Source: Herpetosiphonaceae bacterium (lineage in GTDB: Bacteria > Chloroflexota > Chloroflexia > Chloroflexales > Herpetosiphonaceae). Taken from it: DNA of 64,000 nt. Numbering within the stretch: the stretch's first letter is position 1; every line of letters begins with the position of its first letter. The notes beneath the pieces were generated by a model. It did no database searches. It had not been told where the DNA came from and saw nothing but the letters and a program-made list of their open reading frames with translations. The position numbers and the translations under genes are program-made. Shown here in pieces: positions 25,764-36,363 of the stretch. The stretch covers positions 1 through 64,000 of the forward strand of contig JABXJS010000132.1 in assembly GCA_013538855.1 (NCBI GenBank), read 5' to 3'.

Positions 25764-27419
25764 ATGGAAATCGTCCTGTTCGGTGTCGCCGGTTTGGTGC
25801 TGCTGCTCTTGTTTATGGGCCTCCTCTGGTCCGTGCGCTATGTCAAAGTTGGCCCCAACGAGGCCCTGATCATCTCCGGACGTAAGCATACGGCACCTGA
25901 TGGCACTGAACACCACTACCGCATCGTCACTGGTGGCGCTACCTTCGTCTGGCCTGTGTTGGAGAAGGTCGATCGCCTGAGCCTCGAAAATATTACCCTC
26001 GATATTGTCACCCCTGAGTTCTATACCCGCCTCGGCGTGCCAATCAAGGTCGAGGCCGTCGCCCAGATCAAGGTGCGCGGCGATGATGTCTCCATCCGCA
26101 CGGCCTCGGAGCAGTTTTTGTCCAAGTCGCTCGATCAGATCAAAAGCATCGCCTACCAGATGATGGCCGGCCACCTGCGCGCGATGCTCGGCACCCTCAC
26201 CGTCGAGGACATCATGACCGCCCACGAGACCTTCGCCCAGAAGGTCCAGGAGGTCTCGACCAACGACCTCGCCAATATGGGCCTCACCGTCGTCTCCTTC
26301 ACCATCCGCGAGATCAGCGACTCCCATGGCTACCTCGATGCCCTGGGCCGCCCGCAGATCGCCCAGGTCAAGAAGAACGCCACCATCGGCGAGGCCGAGG
26401 CCGAGCGCGACTCGACGATCAAGTCCGCCGACGCCCAGCGCGAGGGCCAGCTCGCCAAGCTCTCCGCCGAAACCCAGATCGCCCAGGCCGACCGCGACTT
26501 CCAGATGCGCCGCGCCGAGTTCGACGCCAGCGTCAATCAGCGCAAGGCCGAGACCGACCTCGCCTATGATCTCCAGCGCTTCAAGACCGCCCAGTCCGTC
26601 ACCGCCGAGGAGGTCCAGGTCGATCTCATCCGCAAGCAGCGCGAGACCGAGGTGCAGCAGCAGGAGACGCTGCGCCGCGAGCAGGAGCTGAACGCCACCA
26701 TCCGCAAGCCCGCCGAGGCCGAGCGCGAGCGCCAGATTTTGCTCGCCGAGGCCGAGGCGATCAACCTCAAGCGTGTCGCCGAGGGCAAGGCCGATGCGCT
26801 CCAGCGCGTCGGTGTCGCCGAGGCCGAGACGAACAAGGCCCGTGGCTTGGCCGAGGCCGAGACAAACAAGGCGCGTGGCTTGGCCGACGCCGAGTCCCAG
26901 CGGGCGCGCGGTCTGGCCGAGGCCGAGGTGCGCCGTGCCCAGGGTCTCGCCGAGGCTGAGGCTATCCGCGCCCAGGGTCTCGCCGAGGCCGAGGCCATCC
27001 GCGCCAAGTCGCTCGCTGAGGCCGAGGGTATGCTCCAGCGCGCCCACGCCTGGCAGCAGTACAACGAGGCCGCGATCGCCCAGCTGCTCATCGAGAAGCT
27101 GCCCGATATCGTGCGCGCCGCCAACGAGCCGCTCAGCCAGATCGACCGCATCACGCTCATCAACACCGGCGGTGGCAACGGCGGCTCCGGCTTGGGCGCG
27201 CTGAGCCAGGAGATCTCACAGATGCTGGCATCAACGCCGGAGCTGATCAACGCGCTCACCGGCATTGATCTACAGAAGATCATCGCCAACCTTGGCGAGC
27301 GCGCCGAGGCGGCCAGCGATCCGCATCCTGTCCCGGTCAGCAACGGCAAAGCGCCCACTGTTATTACGCCCGAGATCGTCGAGCTAACGCCCAGCGCCCC
27401 CGAATCCGCCGCTGATTAG
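25764..27419 (+). CDS. flotillin family protein (SPFH/band 7)
   Basis: The 551-residue product has one N-terminal membrane helix (about 3-25), the SPFH domain (about 28-210, YVKVGPNEALIISGRK, LTVVSFTIREISDSHGYLDALG) and a long Glu/Ala-rich coiled coil (about 210-440). Within that lies a run of about seven 11-residue repeats of the kind ARGLAEAETNK. The C-terminus is Gly-rich and then Pro-rich. Flotillins scaffold membrane microdomains as large oligomers. The upstream NfeD-like gene is the normal partner (YqiJ-YqiK in E. coli, YuaF-FloT in Bacillus). A hairpin terminator follows. Confidence 0.93.
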   Translation: MEIVLFGVAGLVLLLLFMGLLWSVRYVKVGPNEALIISGRKHTAPDGTEHHYRIVTGGATFVWPVLEKVDRLSLENITLDIVTPEFYTRLGVPIKVEAVAQIKVRGDDVSIRTASEQFLSKSLDQIKSIAYQMMAGHLRAMLGTLTVEDIMTAHETFAQKVQEVSTNDLANMGLTVVSFTIREISDSHGYLDALGRPQIAQVKKNATIGEAEAERDSTIKSADAQREGQLAKLSAETQIAQADRDFQMRRAEFDASVNQRKAETDLAYDLQRFKTAQSVTAEEVQVDLIRKQRETEVQQQETLRREQELNATIRKPAEAERERQILLAEAEAINLKRVAEGKADALQRVGVAEAETNKARGLAEAETNKARGLADAESQRARGLAEAEVRRAQGLAEAEAIRAQGLAEAEAIRAKSLAEAEGMLQRAHAWQQYNEAAIAQLLIEKLPDIVRAANEPLSQIDRITLINTGGGNGGSGLGALSQEISQMLASTPELINALTGIDLQKIIANLGERAEAASDPHPVPVSNGKAPTVITPEIVELTPSAPESAAD

Positions 27420-27429
27420 CAGCACGTTG

Positions 27430-27462
27430 GCCGCGCCTGAGGCTGCCTGCTTCAGGCGCGGC
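27430..27462 (+). terminator. hairpin after flotillin gene
   Basis: GCCGCGCCTGA (27430-27440) and TCAGGCGCGGC (27452-27462) form a perfect 11-bp stem with an 11-nt loop, 11 bp after the stop codon. Confidence 0.7.
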
Positions 27463-27790
27463 CCCTGCCTCTAGGCGTCAAGCCGACCCATCCGCAGTTC
27501 AACCTACACGCTAGCGTGTGGATCCCCGGCTGCCACACCAGGGAACGAGCGCGGGCACCCGACAGGGTCGACAGCAGCGCAGGCGCACTCTGTATGCCGC
27601 TCGCTCAACCACGGCGCAGCCGATCAACAAACCCCTTGCGTAGCGCGCTCGTCGCTGTGTGGCGTGTCTCTGTTGTGTGCTGGTGTTGAAAAACGGTCGT
27701 TGCGTGTTGCTAGCGCTGTGTGCGACGGTGTCTGGCCGTGCCCGCCCGCCTGCGCAGCGTGCAGGCTGTGCCACTCCCGCCCCGCTGATC

Positions 27791-27980
27791 GCGAGTGCCA
27801 CCGCTATGCTGTGCGACCACCGCAAGCGACTGCTGTGGCTGGCGTGCGTTGGGGCCAGGGCTGGGGATGGATGCTCGCCGTGGAGGCTGGCGCGTTGATG
27901 CAAGTGTGTTCGGTGTTGCCTGTGTGTTCGGTCAAAGCTGCTGGTGCTGCGCCCGCCCCGCTGATGATCAGCGCCGCGCT
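27791..27980. repeat. 190-bp direct repeat, copy 1
   Basis: The segment starting GCGAGTGCCACCGC recurs at 28094-28283 (303-bp offset) with few mismatches. Weaker similarity extends upstream to about 27736, so the unit is an imperfect ~300-bp tandem duplication filling the gap between the flotillin and YqeY genes. No convincing gene lies inside. Confidence 0.85.
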
Positions 27981-28093
27981 GGTGGTGTGATTGAAGAGAG
28001 GCCCGCGTATGCTGTCCAGTGCAGGTGCGCGAGGGCCAAGCCGTGCCCGCCCGCCTGCGTGTAGCTAGGCTGAGCCGCGCCCGCCCTGCTGAT

Positions 28094-28283
28094 GCGAGTG
28101 CCACCGCTATGCTGTGCGACCACCGCAAGCGGCTGCTGTGGCTAGCATGTGTTGGGGCCAGGGTTAGGGATGGATGCTCGCCGTGGGGGCTGGCGCGTTG
28201 ATGCAAGTGTGTTCGGTGTTGCCTGTGTGTTCGGTCAAAGCTGGTGGTGCTGCACCCGCCCCGCTGATGATCAGCGCCGCGCT
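28094..28283. repeat. 190-bp direct repeat, copy 2
   Basis: Second copy of 27791-27980, ending about 130 bp before the YqeY start codon, so the YqeY promoter lies just outside it. Confidence 0.85.
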
Positions 28284-28412
28284 TAAGTGTCAAACGAGGC
28301 TGTGCACTTACCACCAGCGGCTGATGCCGTCTCCATCGCTAGCCGTTTGGCACAGTCGTATAGGCGGCGTATACTGAGCGCAACGTATTGTATCGACATA
28401 AGGAACTTGTCC

Positions 28413-28778
28413 ATGATCGAGCCAACCATCCGCGAGCGTCTGCGCAGCGATCTAACCGCGGCCATGAAAGCGCGCCAGCCGAACCAGGCCGCCGCGTTGC
28501 GCACACTCATTGCCGCCATCGACAACGCCGAGGCCGTGCCGCTGCCAGAGGGCTTCTCTAGCTCCGCGCCGCCGCGCATGTTCTCGCTGGCTGGGGATGT
28601 GCCGCGCCGCGAGCTGAGCGCCGCCGAGATCACGGCCATCCTGCGCCGCGAGGCCGCCGAGTGCCAGCGCGCCATCGCCGAGTACCAGCAGCTTGATCGC
28701 TCCGCTGAGATCGAGCGCCTGCAGGAGCAGCACGCCTGCATCGTGCGCTACCTGCCCGCTGACGTGGACGCTGAGTAG
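28413..28778 (+). CDS. yqeY: GatB/YqeY domain protein
   Basis: The 121-residue product matches YqeY: IRERLRSDLTAAMKARQPNQ, LRTLIAAIDNAEAV, then the helical half with ILRREAAECQRAIAEYQQ. YqeY resembles the tail domain of GatB in the tRNA-dependent amidotransferase and is presumed to touch tRNA. ATG 28413 is preceded by AAGGA and matches the family's N-terminus; the frame open upstream to 28287 is not part of it. The family is usually ~148 residues, so this copy is somewhat short; the C-terminal end is abbreviated. It is followed by a bidirectional terminator shared with the tRNA genes. Confidence 0.85.
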   Translation: MIEPTIRERLRSDLTAAMKARQPNQAAALRTLIAAIDNAEAVPLPEGFSSSAPPRMFSLAGDVPRRELSAAEITAILRREAAECQRAIAEYQQLDRSAEIERLQEQHACIVRYLPADVDAE

Positions 28779-28839
28779 CGCACGCAGCGCGCGGCCGCCT
28801 GTGCTGGTATGGCTCTCGTCGTGTGGAACAGAGGACACA

Positions 28840-28876
28840 AAAAAGCTGAGCAGACAAAACGTCTGCTCAGCTTTTT
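28840..28876. terminator. bidirectional Rho-independent terminator
   Basis: AAAAAGCTGAGCAGAC and GTCTGCTCAGCTTTTT form a 16-bp stem with the 5-nt loop AAAAC. T-runs exist in both directions, serving yqeY on the plus strand and the tRNA genes on the minus strand. Confidence 0.95.
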
Positions 28877-28877
28877 T

Positions 28878-28953
<76 letters not shown>

Positions 28954-28960
28954 GAATTTG

Positions 28961-28988
28961 AGAGCGGCTTGCCTGCGCAAGCCGCTCT
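28961..28988 (-). terminator. hairpin between the two tRNA genes
   Basis: AGAGCGGCTTG and CAAGCCGCTCT form an 11-bp stem with a 6-nt loop between tRNA-fMet and the CAU tRNA. No clear T-run, so it may be an RNA-processing stem rather than a terminator. Confidence 0.5.
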
Positions 28989-28992
28989 TGTT

Positions 28993-29295
28993 TGGTAGCG
29001 GGGGGAGGATTCGAACCTCCGACCTTCGGGTTATGCATACCAACTACAGCTTTCGCTGCCCAGAAAATCTGGTTTGTGGTCTGGACTGTACCTTCACCCA
29101 CGACTTTACGTTTGGGTGCCTATCTACCAGTCTCTCGACCTTCCCTATTGCTAGGGCTTGGTTCGGGATTGCCATTTTACAGGTTTCCCCGAGTTTGACA
29201 GGTAATCATACGTAAGTTTCCCTACGTACCGCCCGATCTAGGTTTTTATGCAACCTAGGGTTGAGCCCGACGAGCTACCACTGCTCCACCCCGCG
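28993..29295 (-). tRNA. initiator tRNA-fMet (CAU), interrupted by a group I intron
   Basis: The exons join to a standard initiator tRNA. The 5' exon (29295 down to 29264) starts CGCGGGGTGGAGCAG and ends at U33; the 3' exon (29035 down to 28993) starts CATAACCCGAAGG and ends CCCCCCGCTACCA. Joined, the anticodon arm is CGGGCT-CAT-AACCCG. C1 faces U72, keeping the 1-72 mismatch that marks initiator tRNA; CCA is encoded. The gene has a near-consensus promoter at 29314-29342. Splicing of the intron is required for a working initiator tRNA. Confidence 0.95.
29036..29263 (-). ncRNA. 228-nt self-splicing group I intron in tRNA-fMet
   Basis: The intron lies between U33 and C34. Its 5' splice site follows a U and it ends in G, as group I introns require. 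Core elements are readable on the minus strand: P (CUCGGGGAAACC), Q (GGCAAUCCCGA), R (GAGAGACUGGUAGAUAGG) and S (AAGGUACAGUCC), where GACUG of R and CAGUC of S form P7. Peripheral stems include CCCUA/UAGGG, CACCC/GGGUG, CCAGA/UCUGG and a GNRA hairpin CAGC-GAAA-GCUG. Size and host gene match subgroup IC3 tRNA introns known in cyanobacterial tRNA-fMet. It has no endonuclease gene. Confidence 0.93.
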
Positions 29296-29313
29296 TCGTT
29301 GTTGACGTTGCGT

Positions 29314-29342
29314 ATACTAACATCGTTCCTAGGGTTTGTCAA
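29314..29342 (-). promoter_or_regulatory. sigma-70-type promoter for tRNA-fMet
   Basis: On the minus strand TTGACA (29342-29337) and TAGTAT (29319-29314) are separated by exactly 17 bp and end 18 bp before the tRNA 5' end. Confidence 0.85.
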
Positions 29343-29637
29343 ATTAGCCCTGCTGCGGCTGTGGTAGGCGTAGCAGTTTGTTGCAGGTAGGTTATGGTGG
29401 CGTGCTGCTAGCCATCTTTATAGTAAGGCCGAAGGTCGAGCGTTGTGTGCTATTTAGCACTATGCCCTTAGGCCCTTGAGCTTAATCGTGGGTCCCGTGG
29501 ATGGCTGGCGTAGGTATTCGATTGGCTTTCACAATGATCAATGCTAAGGCGCTGCTGCTGAGCGATAGTCAAGGACTTGGCGTAGATACATCTTAAACAA
29601 TACGGAGAATCCAGCATTGCGATGCGGGTTTGTGCAA
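29343..29637. other. gap without recognisable gene
   Basis: Between the tRNA-fMet promoter and the tRNA-Val promoter region I see no coding frame with a ribosome site and no further RNA gene. Confidence 0.5.
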
Positions 29638-29667
29638 TTTGCAGGAAGGGCGGAGCTATGCTATACT
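29638..29667 (+). promoter_or_regulatory. promoter for tRNA-Val
   Basis: TATACT (29662-29667) is a good -10 box 17 bp before the tRNA; a weak -35-like TTTGCA (29638-29643) lies 18 bp upstream of it. Confidence 0.55.
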
Positions 29668-29684
29668 ACGGCGCACATCGCTAA

Positions 29685-29761
29685 GGGCGGTTAGCTCAGT
29701 TGGTTAGAGCGCGTCGTTCACACCGACGAGGTCGATGGTTCGAGTCCATTACCGCCCACCA
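29685..29761 (+). tRNA. tRNA-Val (CAC)
   Basis: Acceptor GGGCGGT/ACCGCCC, D arm GCTC/GAGC, anticodon stem CGTCG/CGACG around TTCACAC (anticodon CAC), T stem GATGG/CCATT with one G-T pair, discriminator A and encoded CCA. Confidence 0.95.
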
Positions 29762-29922
29762 CGCTTTGAGTACCCTTGCCGATCTCGGCAGGGGTTTGTT
29801 ATGAAAAACACGTTGTGTAGTGGCATTGGGACGGCAATGCCTTGGTCATCCAGACCAAAAGACGCTCACGGTTTAGTAGACGTGAGAACCGTTCATTTGT
29901 GATTCCATTTGTGGAGGAATTG

Positions 29923-30354
<432 letters not shown>

Positions 30355-30372
30355 GATCTGAGGTGAAACGCT

Positions 30373-30846
30373 ATGCCGCGACGACGTAAAATTACCAAGC
30401 GCCCTGTGCCGGCCGATCCGATGCACGGGAGCATTCAAATCCAGATGTTGATCAACAAGGTGATGCTGCACGGCAAGAAAAGCGTGGCCGAGCGCATCGT
30501 CTACAAAGCGCTCGAGATGGCCAGTGATCGCCTAGGCAAAGAGCCGCTGGAGATCTTCGAGCAGGTGCTGCGCAATACCAGCCCCACCATCGAGGTCAAG
30601 CCGAAGCGCGTTGGTGGCTCGACGTACCAGGTGCCGGTCGAGGTCAAGCAAGATCGCCGTGTGGCGCTGTCCATTCGCTGGCTGATCAACGCCTCGCGCG
30701 CACGCTCGGGCAAGCCCATGTACGAGCGCCTGGCTTCCGAGCTGATCGATGCCTACAACAACACCGGTGCCACCGTGCGCCGCCGTGAGGAAGTCCATCG
30801 TATGGCCGAGGCCAACCGCGCCTTCTCGCACTACGCTCGCTTCTAA
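30373..30846 (+). CDS. rpsG: 30S ribosomal protein S7
   Basis: The 157-residue product has the S7 start (PRRRKITKRPVPADPMHGS), the VGGSTYQVPVEV hairpin and the C-terminal EEVHRMAEANRAFSHYARF. S7 starts assembly of the 30S head by binding 16S rRNA. GAGGTGA lies upstream of ATG 30373, 18 bp after rpsL. Length is normal. Confidence 0.98.
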   Translation: MPRRRKITKRPVPADPMHGSIQIQMLINKVMLHGKKSVAERIVYKALEMASDRLGKEPLEIFEQVLRNTSPTIEVKPKRVGGSTYQVPVEVKQDRRVALSIRWLINASRARSGKPMYERLASELIDAYNNTGATVRRREEVHRMAEANRAFSHYARF

Positions 30847-31013
30847 ACACCGATCGCTCGCTGTATGCCTGGGCGGCTAGACATGGTGTTTAGCCGCCTT
30901 TGGCGTGCCTAGAGCGATTTCATGGTACAATTGATCGGCTGCGGTGAACCTCATCACAAAGCAGTGCTACCACAGCAGCCTCCGACTCTAACAACAAACT
31001 AGGAGATCGTTGA

Positions 31014-33119
<2,106 letters not shown>

Positions 33120-33138
33120 ACCACAGCGCGCTCAACAG

Positions 33139-33174
33139 CAGCGGGCCATGATCTGTAATGATCATGGCCCGCTG
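33139..33174 (+). terminator. hairpin after fusA
   Basis: CAGCGGGCCATGATC and GATCATGGCCCGCTG form a 15-bp perfect stem with a 6-nt loop 20 bp after the stop codon. A short T-rich stretch follows, and the convergent lipoprotein gene also ends here. Confidence 0.85.
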
Positions 33175-33190
33175 GCTATTTTAGCTCCAG

Positions 33191-34174
33191 CTACTGGCAG
33201 GGGTTGGTGGCGCTCTGCGCGGCGATCTGGGCCTGGCTGATGTGCCAGCCAAGCTGATCAAACGGTGGCAGGTTGGCGCGGCGCAGCGTGTATGTGCCGC
33301 AGTATGTCGTCTGGCTGCCGTCGGTCTGCGTGCTGGTGATTGTCACGGGCACATCGGCGTAGACCGAGCCAGCGGCACCGCTCTCGGTCGGCTGACCAAC
33401 ATCAACCTTGACCTCGGCTGTGCTCGCATAGCCCTGCTTGAAGTCGCTAAATGGCTGCTGGGCGGCAACGCCGTTGTTGTTCCAGTAGGTAAAAGCACGG
33501 CCATACTGGTGCTGATTGATCGCCTGATAGAAGCTCTGCACAAGCAGGCGTGGATCGCTGAGGCTTGGATCAATTTGCAGCGGCTCAACCGGTGCGATGT
33601 TCGCGCTTAGCATGGTGCCAAGGCCATCGGCGGGATCGCTGGTGTCGATGGTGTAGCTGCCACTGAACTGCTGGGCGCGCTGGCCAAGCTGTGGGACGCT
33701 CGGATCGTTGATCACCGCGAGAATTGTCAGCGGTACCTGCACCTGATTGGGCTGGTTGAGCACCTGTGGCTCAGCAAGCAGAATTTCGGTGCTGACGGTG
33801 CTGCTGAAGCCTTGGGTGAATTCGCTCAGGCTCTGCTGGCTGGCTGCGCCGTCGTTGGCCCACAGGCGGTAGGCTCCATCGATGTTGTTAGCATTAAGCG
33901 CCTGATAGTAGGCCAGCACTGTTTGTACCGCAACGCTTGGCTCACCAGGCGCTAGCGGCATGCTCGGCGCGCTGGTGGCGCTGCTGGAGCTGTCGGCTGT
34001 GGTCGCTGTGGCGGCCGGTGGCTGGCTGCCGCCATTGGCTGTGGCGCTCGGCGCGCTGGCGGTCGCTGCTGGAGCGGTGGGGCTGGCGCTTGTGCAGCCA
34101 ACCAGGGTCAGCAGCAGGCCAAGCAGCACTAAGCGGAGCAGGGCTGGTGGGCTATATATCCTCAACGATTTCAC
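33191..34174 (-). CDS. lipoprotein with two NTF2-like repeats
   Basis: The 327-residue product starts at GTG 34174 (AAAGGAAC upstream) with a lipoprotein signal ending LTLVGC, so Cys27 should be lipidated. A Ser/Thr/Ala-rich spacer (about 28-75) is followed by two similar ~115-residue units: VQTVLAYYQALNANNIDGAY and VQSFYQAINQHQYGRAFTYW, each with a WxNDGAA/WNNNGVA-like turn and a beta-rich end. This is the look of two NTF2-like domains. It should be anchored on the outer face of the membrane. Function unknown; it stands alone. Confidence 0.7.
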   Translation of the reverse strand: MKSLRIYSPPALLRLVLLGLLLTLVGCTSASPTAPAATASAPSATANGGSQPPAATATTADSSSSATSAPSMPLAPGEPSVAVQTVLAYYQALNANNIDGAYRLWANDGAASQQSLSEFTQGFSSTVSTEILLAEPQVLNQPNQVQVPLTILAVINDPSVPQLGQRAQQFSGSYTIDTSDPADGLGTMLSANIAPVEPLQIDPSLSDPRLLVQSFYQAINQHQYGRAFTYWNNNGVAAQQPFSDFKQGYASTAEVKVDVGQPTESGAAGSVYADVPVTITSTQTDGSQTTYCGTYTLRRANLPPFDQLGWHISQAQIAAQSATNPCQ

Positions 34175-34646
34175 GTGTATACCGTTCCTTTCACAACAAA
34201 AAGAGCCTCGTCAGCAGCAAACTGGCAATGCGATTGGCAAGACAGTCGCTATTGTCGAAGCTCTCGGCACATACATATGCTGATCAACACTTTTAGCGTA
34301 CTACGTATCTTTTTAATAAGCAGTCACGATGCACTGAAAATTTGCTGATACATTTTTGTGCGAGATACCTTTTGTTTATTGTTATCTCGACACACAGCAA
34401 CGCTACGCTGTGTATACCAACTCATCTTTGAGCAGATGCAGGGTGAACCCCTGCCGGGGCCTTGGGGCTGCGCCCCGCACTACTTGTCGGTGGGGCGTAG
34501 CCACCGTGAATTGATATGATCACGTTCTAGACGCTTTGCGGGCAAGATTTGTTCCTGAAGGGTATTAAAAGCGCTAGCAGCGCTGGTCGGCGTGCTGGAG
34601 CAAGCGCCGAAACAAACACTGCTAGCGTGGGTTATATGCGTGATGC
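34175..34646. other. gap with GC-rich small hairpins, no gene
   Basis: The part near 34437-34500 contains short inverted repeats (GCAGG/CCTGC, GGGGC-TGC-GCCCC) typical of intergenic REP-like DNA. No coding frame with a ribosome site is seen. Confidence 0.45.
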
Positions 34647-35072
34647 TTAATCAAACAGCCCGACGCGCATGGTTGGGCCATGCGCCGGGAAGCGCGGATC
34701 AGCCGGGCGCATACCGTAGCGCGATAGCACCCAGGCCTCAAGCGCATGCTCATTGTCGATGCGCGCATCGTAGTGGGGTGGCTGATGGCGCTCGCAGGTT
34801 GCGACCTCGTAGTCTACGCAGACCTGTGGACGCCGGCCGTAGATCGCACAGCGGCCATCGGCGCGCAGCTGGCTACACGGCAGCGCAATCTCGATCTCCC
34901 AAGCTGTGCCAGTGACAAGGAACTGAACGCCGCGATGCAGCACGAGCCAGCGCAGCGCATCAAAGTCCTGGCGCGTCTCAGGTGTGTCGATCGGCAGCAC
35001 AAATGACTGGCAGCAGAGGCCGCCGCAGCCGGCGCAGCTTGGCTCGTGCGCAAGCGGGATATCGATCTGCAT
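34647..35072 (-). CDS. YkgJ family cysteine cluster protein
   Basis: The 141-residue product has the CxxCxxxCC opening (CAGCGGLCCQSF), then ALPCSQLRADGRCAIYGRRP and VCVDYEVATC, the spaced cysteines of the YkgJ/Fe-S oxidoreductase-like family that bind a metal or Fe-S cluster. It lies 14 bp downstream of the dehydrogenase gene on the same strand and is probably co-transcribed with it. Precise reaction unknown. Confidence 0.85.
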   Translation of the reverse strand: MQIDIPLAHEPSCAGCGGLCCQSFVLPIDTPETRQDFDALRWLVLHRGVQFLVTGTAWEIEIALPCSQLRADGRCAIYGRRPQVCVDYEVATCERHQPPHYDARIDNEHALEAWVLSRYGMRPADPRFPAHGPTMRVGLFD

Positions 35073-35086
35073 AGGAATCCTTTGGT

Positions 35087-36331
35087 CTAGGGATAGATGC
35101 CGCGCACGGCCATGGCACTCATCACGCGCTCCACGGCGAGCAGATAGGCGGCGGTGCGAAGCTGAAGATTGCGCTCTTGGGCAATCGCCCGAATCTCATT
35201 GAAGGCGCGCGCCATTGTGCGCTCTAGCTCGCCGCAGACCTCGCGCTCGGTCCAGAAGAACTCTTGCAAGCCCTGGACCCACTCGAAGTACGAGACGACG
35301 ATGCTGCCGGCGTTGGAGAGAATATCGGGCACCACCAAGATGCCTTTGTTGGTCAGGATTGTGTCGGCTGTTGGTGAGATGGGACCATTGGCTAGCTCAA
35401 GCACCACCTTGGCCTTGATGTTCGAGGCGTTTGCGCCGGTGATCTCATTCTGGCCTGATCCGAGCACTAGAATATCACACGGCAGCTCGAGCAAATCGCG
35501 TGTGCTAATCGCCTGGGTAGCGGGAAAGCCCTGGACGGTATCGTTCTGCACACGATAGTCGATCAGTGCTGCGACATCGAGGCCATCTGGGTTGGTGATG
35601 CCGCCGTGGTCATCGCTCGCGGCGATGATGTGGCAGCCCATCTCTTCAGCAAAGACGCGCATCACCTGGCGGCCGGTATTTCCCGAGCCTTGCATAACCA
35701 CGCGCGCGCCCTCCAGCTGGAAGCCGAGCTGGTGGGCGGCCTCGCGGGCGCAGTAGCACAGCCCTAGCGCCGTCGACTGGCTGCGGCCCTGCGAGCCGCC
35801 GATCTGGACCGGCTTGCCGGTGGCGATCGCCGGTACGGTGTGGCCGTGCTGCATCGAGTAGGTGTCCATGGCCCAGGCCATCGTTTGATTATTGGTATTG
35901 AGGTCGGGCATAACGATGTCGCGCTCTGGGCCGATGAGCGGGGTGATCTCGGTGATATAGCGGCGCGTGACGCGCTCTAGCTCATGGGTTGACAGCTCAC
36001 GGTGATCGCAGATAATGCCGCCTTTCGCACCGCCGTAGGGGATCTGCACAATTGCCGAGCTCCATGTCATCCACATGGCTAGGGCGCGCATCTCCTCAAG
36101 GGTGGTCTGGGGGCTATAGCGCAGGCCGCCGAGGGCTGGACCGCGTGAGATATTGTGGTGCACACGAAAGCCAGTGAAGGTGCGAATGCGCCCATTGTCC
36201 ATTTTGACTGGAAAGTTGACAATGAGTTCGCGCTTTGTCGAGCGTAAAATATCACGAAGGTCAGAGTCGAGGCCGAGAATTTCGGCGGCAATATCGAACT
36301 GTTGTTGTGCTGTAGTGAAGGTAGTTTCCAC
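35087..36331 (-). CDS. Glu/Leu/Phe/Val dehydrogenase family protein, possibly non-catalytic
   Basis: The 414-residue product has the full GDH fold: substrate domain with GPALGGLRYSP and YGGAKGGIICD, then the NAD-binding domain with GSGNTGRQVMR. The general catalytic Lys is kept (Lys103 in GGAKGG). Two other usual lysines are missing: the GPxKGG lysine that holds the glutamate side chain is Leu67, and the MTWK lysine that holds the alpha-carboxylate is Ser91. Leu at the first site occurs in leucine-type dehydrogenases; Ser at the second is not expected in any active one. Thermus thermophilus has a regulatory GdhA subunit beside a catalytic GdhB, and this protein may be of that kind. Start ATG 36331 follows GAGGAG. 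Confidence 0.85.
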   Translation of the reverse strand: METTFTTAQQQFDIAAEILGLDSDLRDILRSTKRELIVNFPVKMDNGRIRTFTGFRVHHNISRGPALGGLRYSPQTTLEEMRALAMWMTWSSAIVQIPYGGAKGGIICDHRELSTHELERVTRRYITEITPLIGPERDIVMPDLNTNNQTMAWAMDTYSMQHGHTVPAIATGKPVQIGGSQGRSQSTALGLCYCAREAAHQLGFQLEGARVVMQGSGNTGRQVMRVFAEEMGCHIIAASDDHGGITNPDGLDVAALIDYRVQNDTVQGFPATQAISTRDLLELPCDILVLGSGQNEITGANASNIKAKVVLELANGPISPTADTILTNKGILVVPDILSNAGSIVVSYFEWVQGLQEFFWTEREVCGELERTMARAFNEIRAIAQERNLQLRTAAYLLAVERVMSAMAVRGIYP

Positions 36332-36363
36332 GAATAGTCCTCCTCAACGTTGAGTGGCCCACA

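Noticed and set aside
25404-27047. 547-residue minus-strand open frame opposite the flotillin gene
   Set aside because: LGLGE-type repeats are simply the antisense of the flotillin AEAE repeats.
29036-29263. Small protein-coding gene between tRNA halves (85- and 68-residue plus-strand frames 28958-29215 and 28992-29198)
   Set aside because: The DNA is fully explained by tRNA exons and a group I intron on the minus strand.
29842-29922. 27-residue N-terminal extension of S12
   Set aside because: The conserved MPTINQL start with GGAGGA directly upstream is at 29923.
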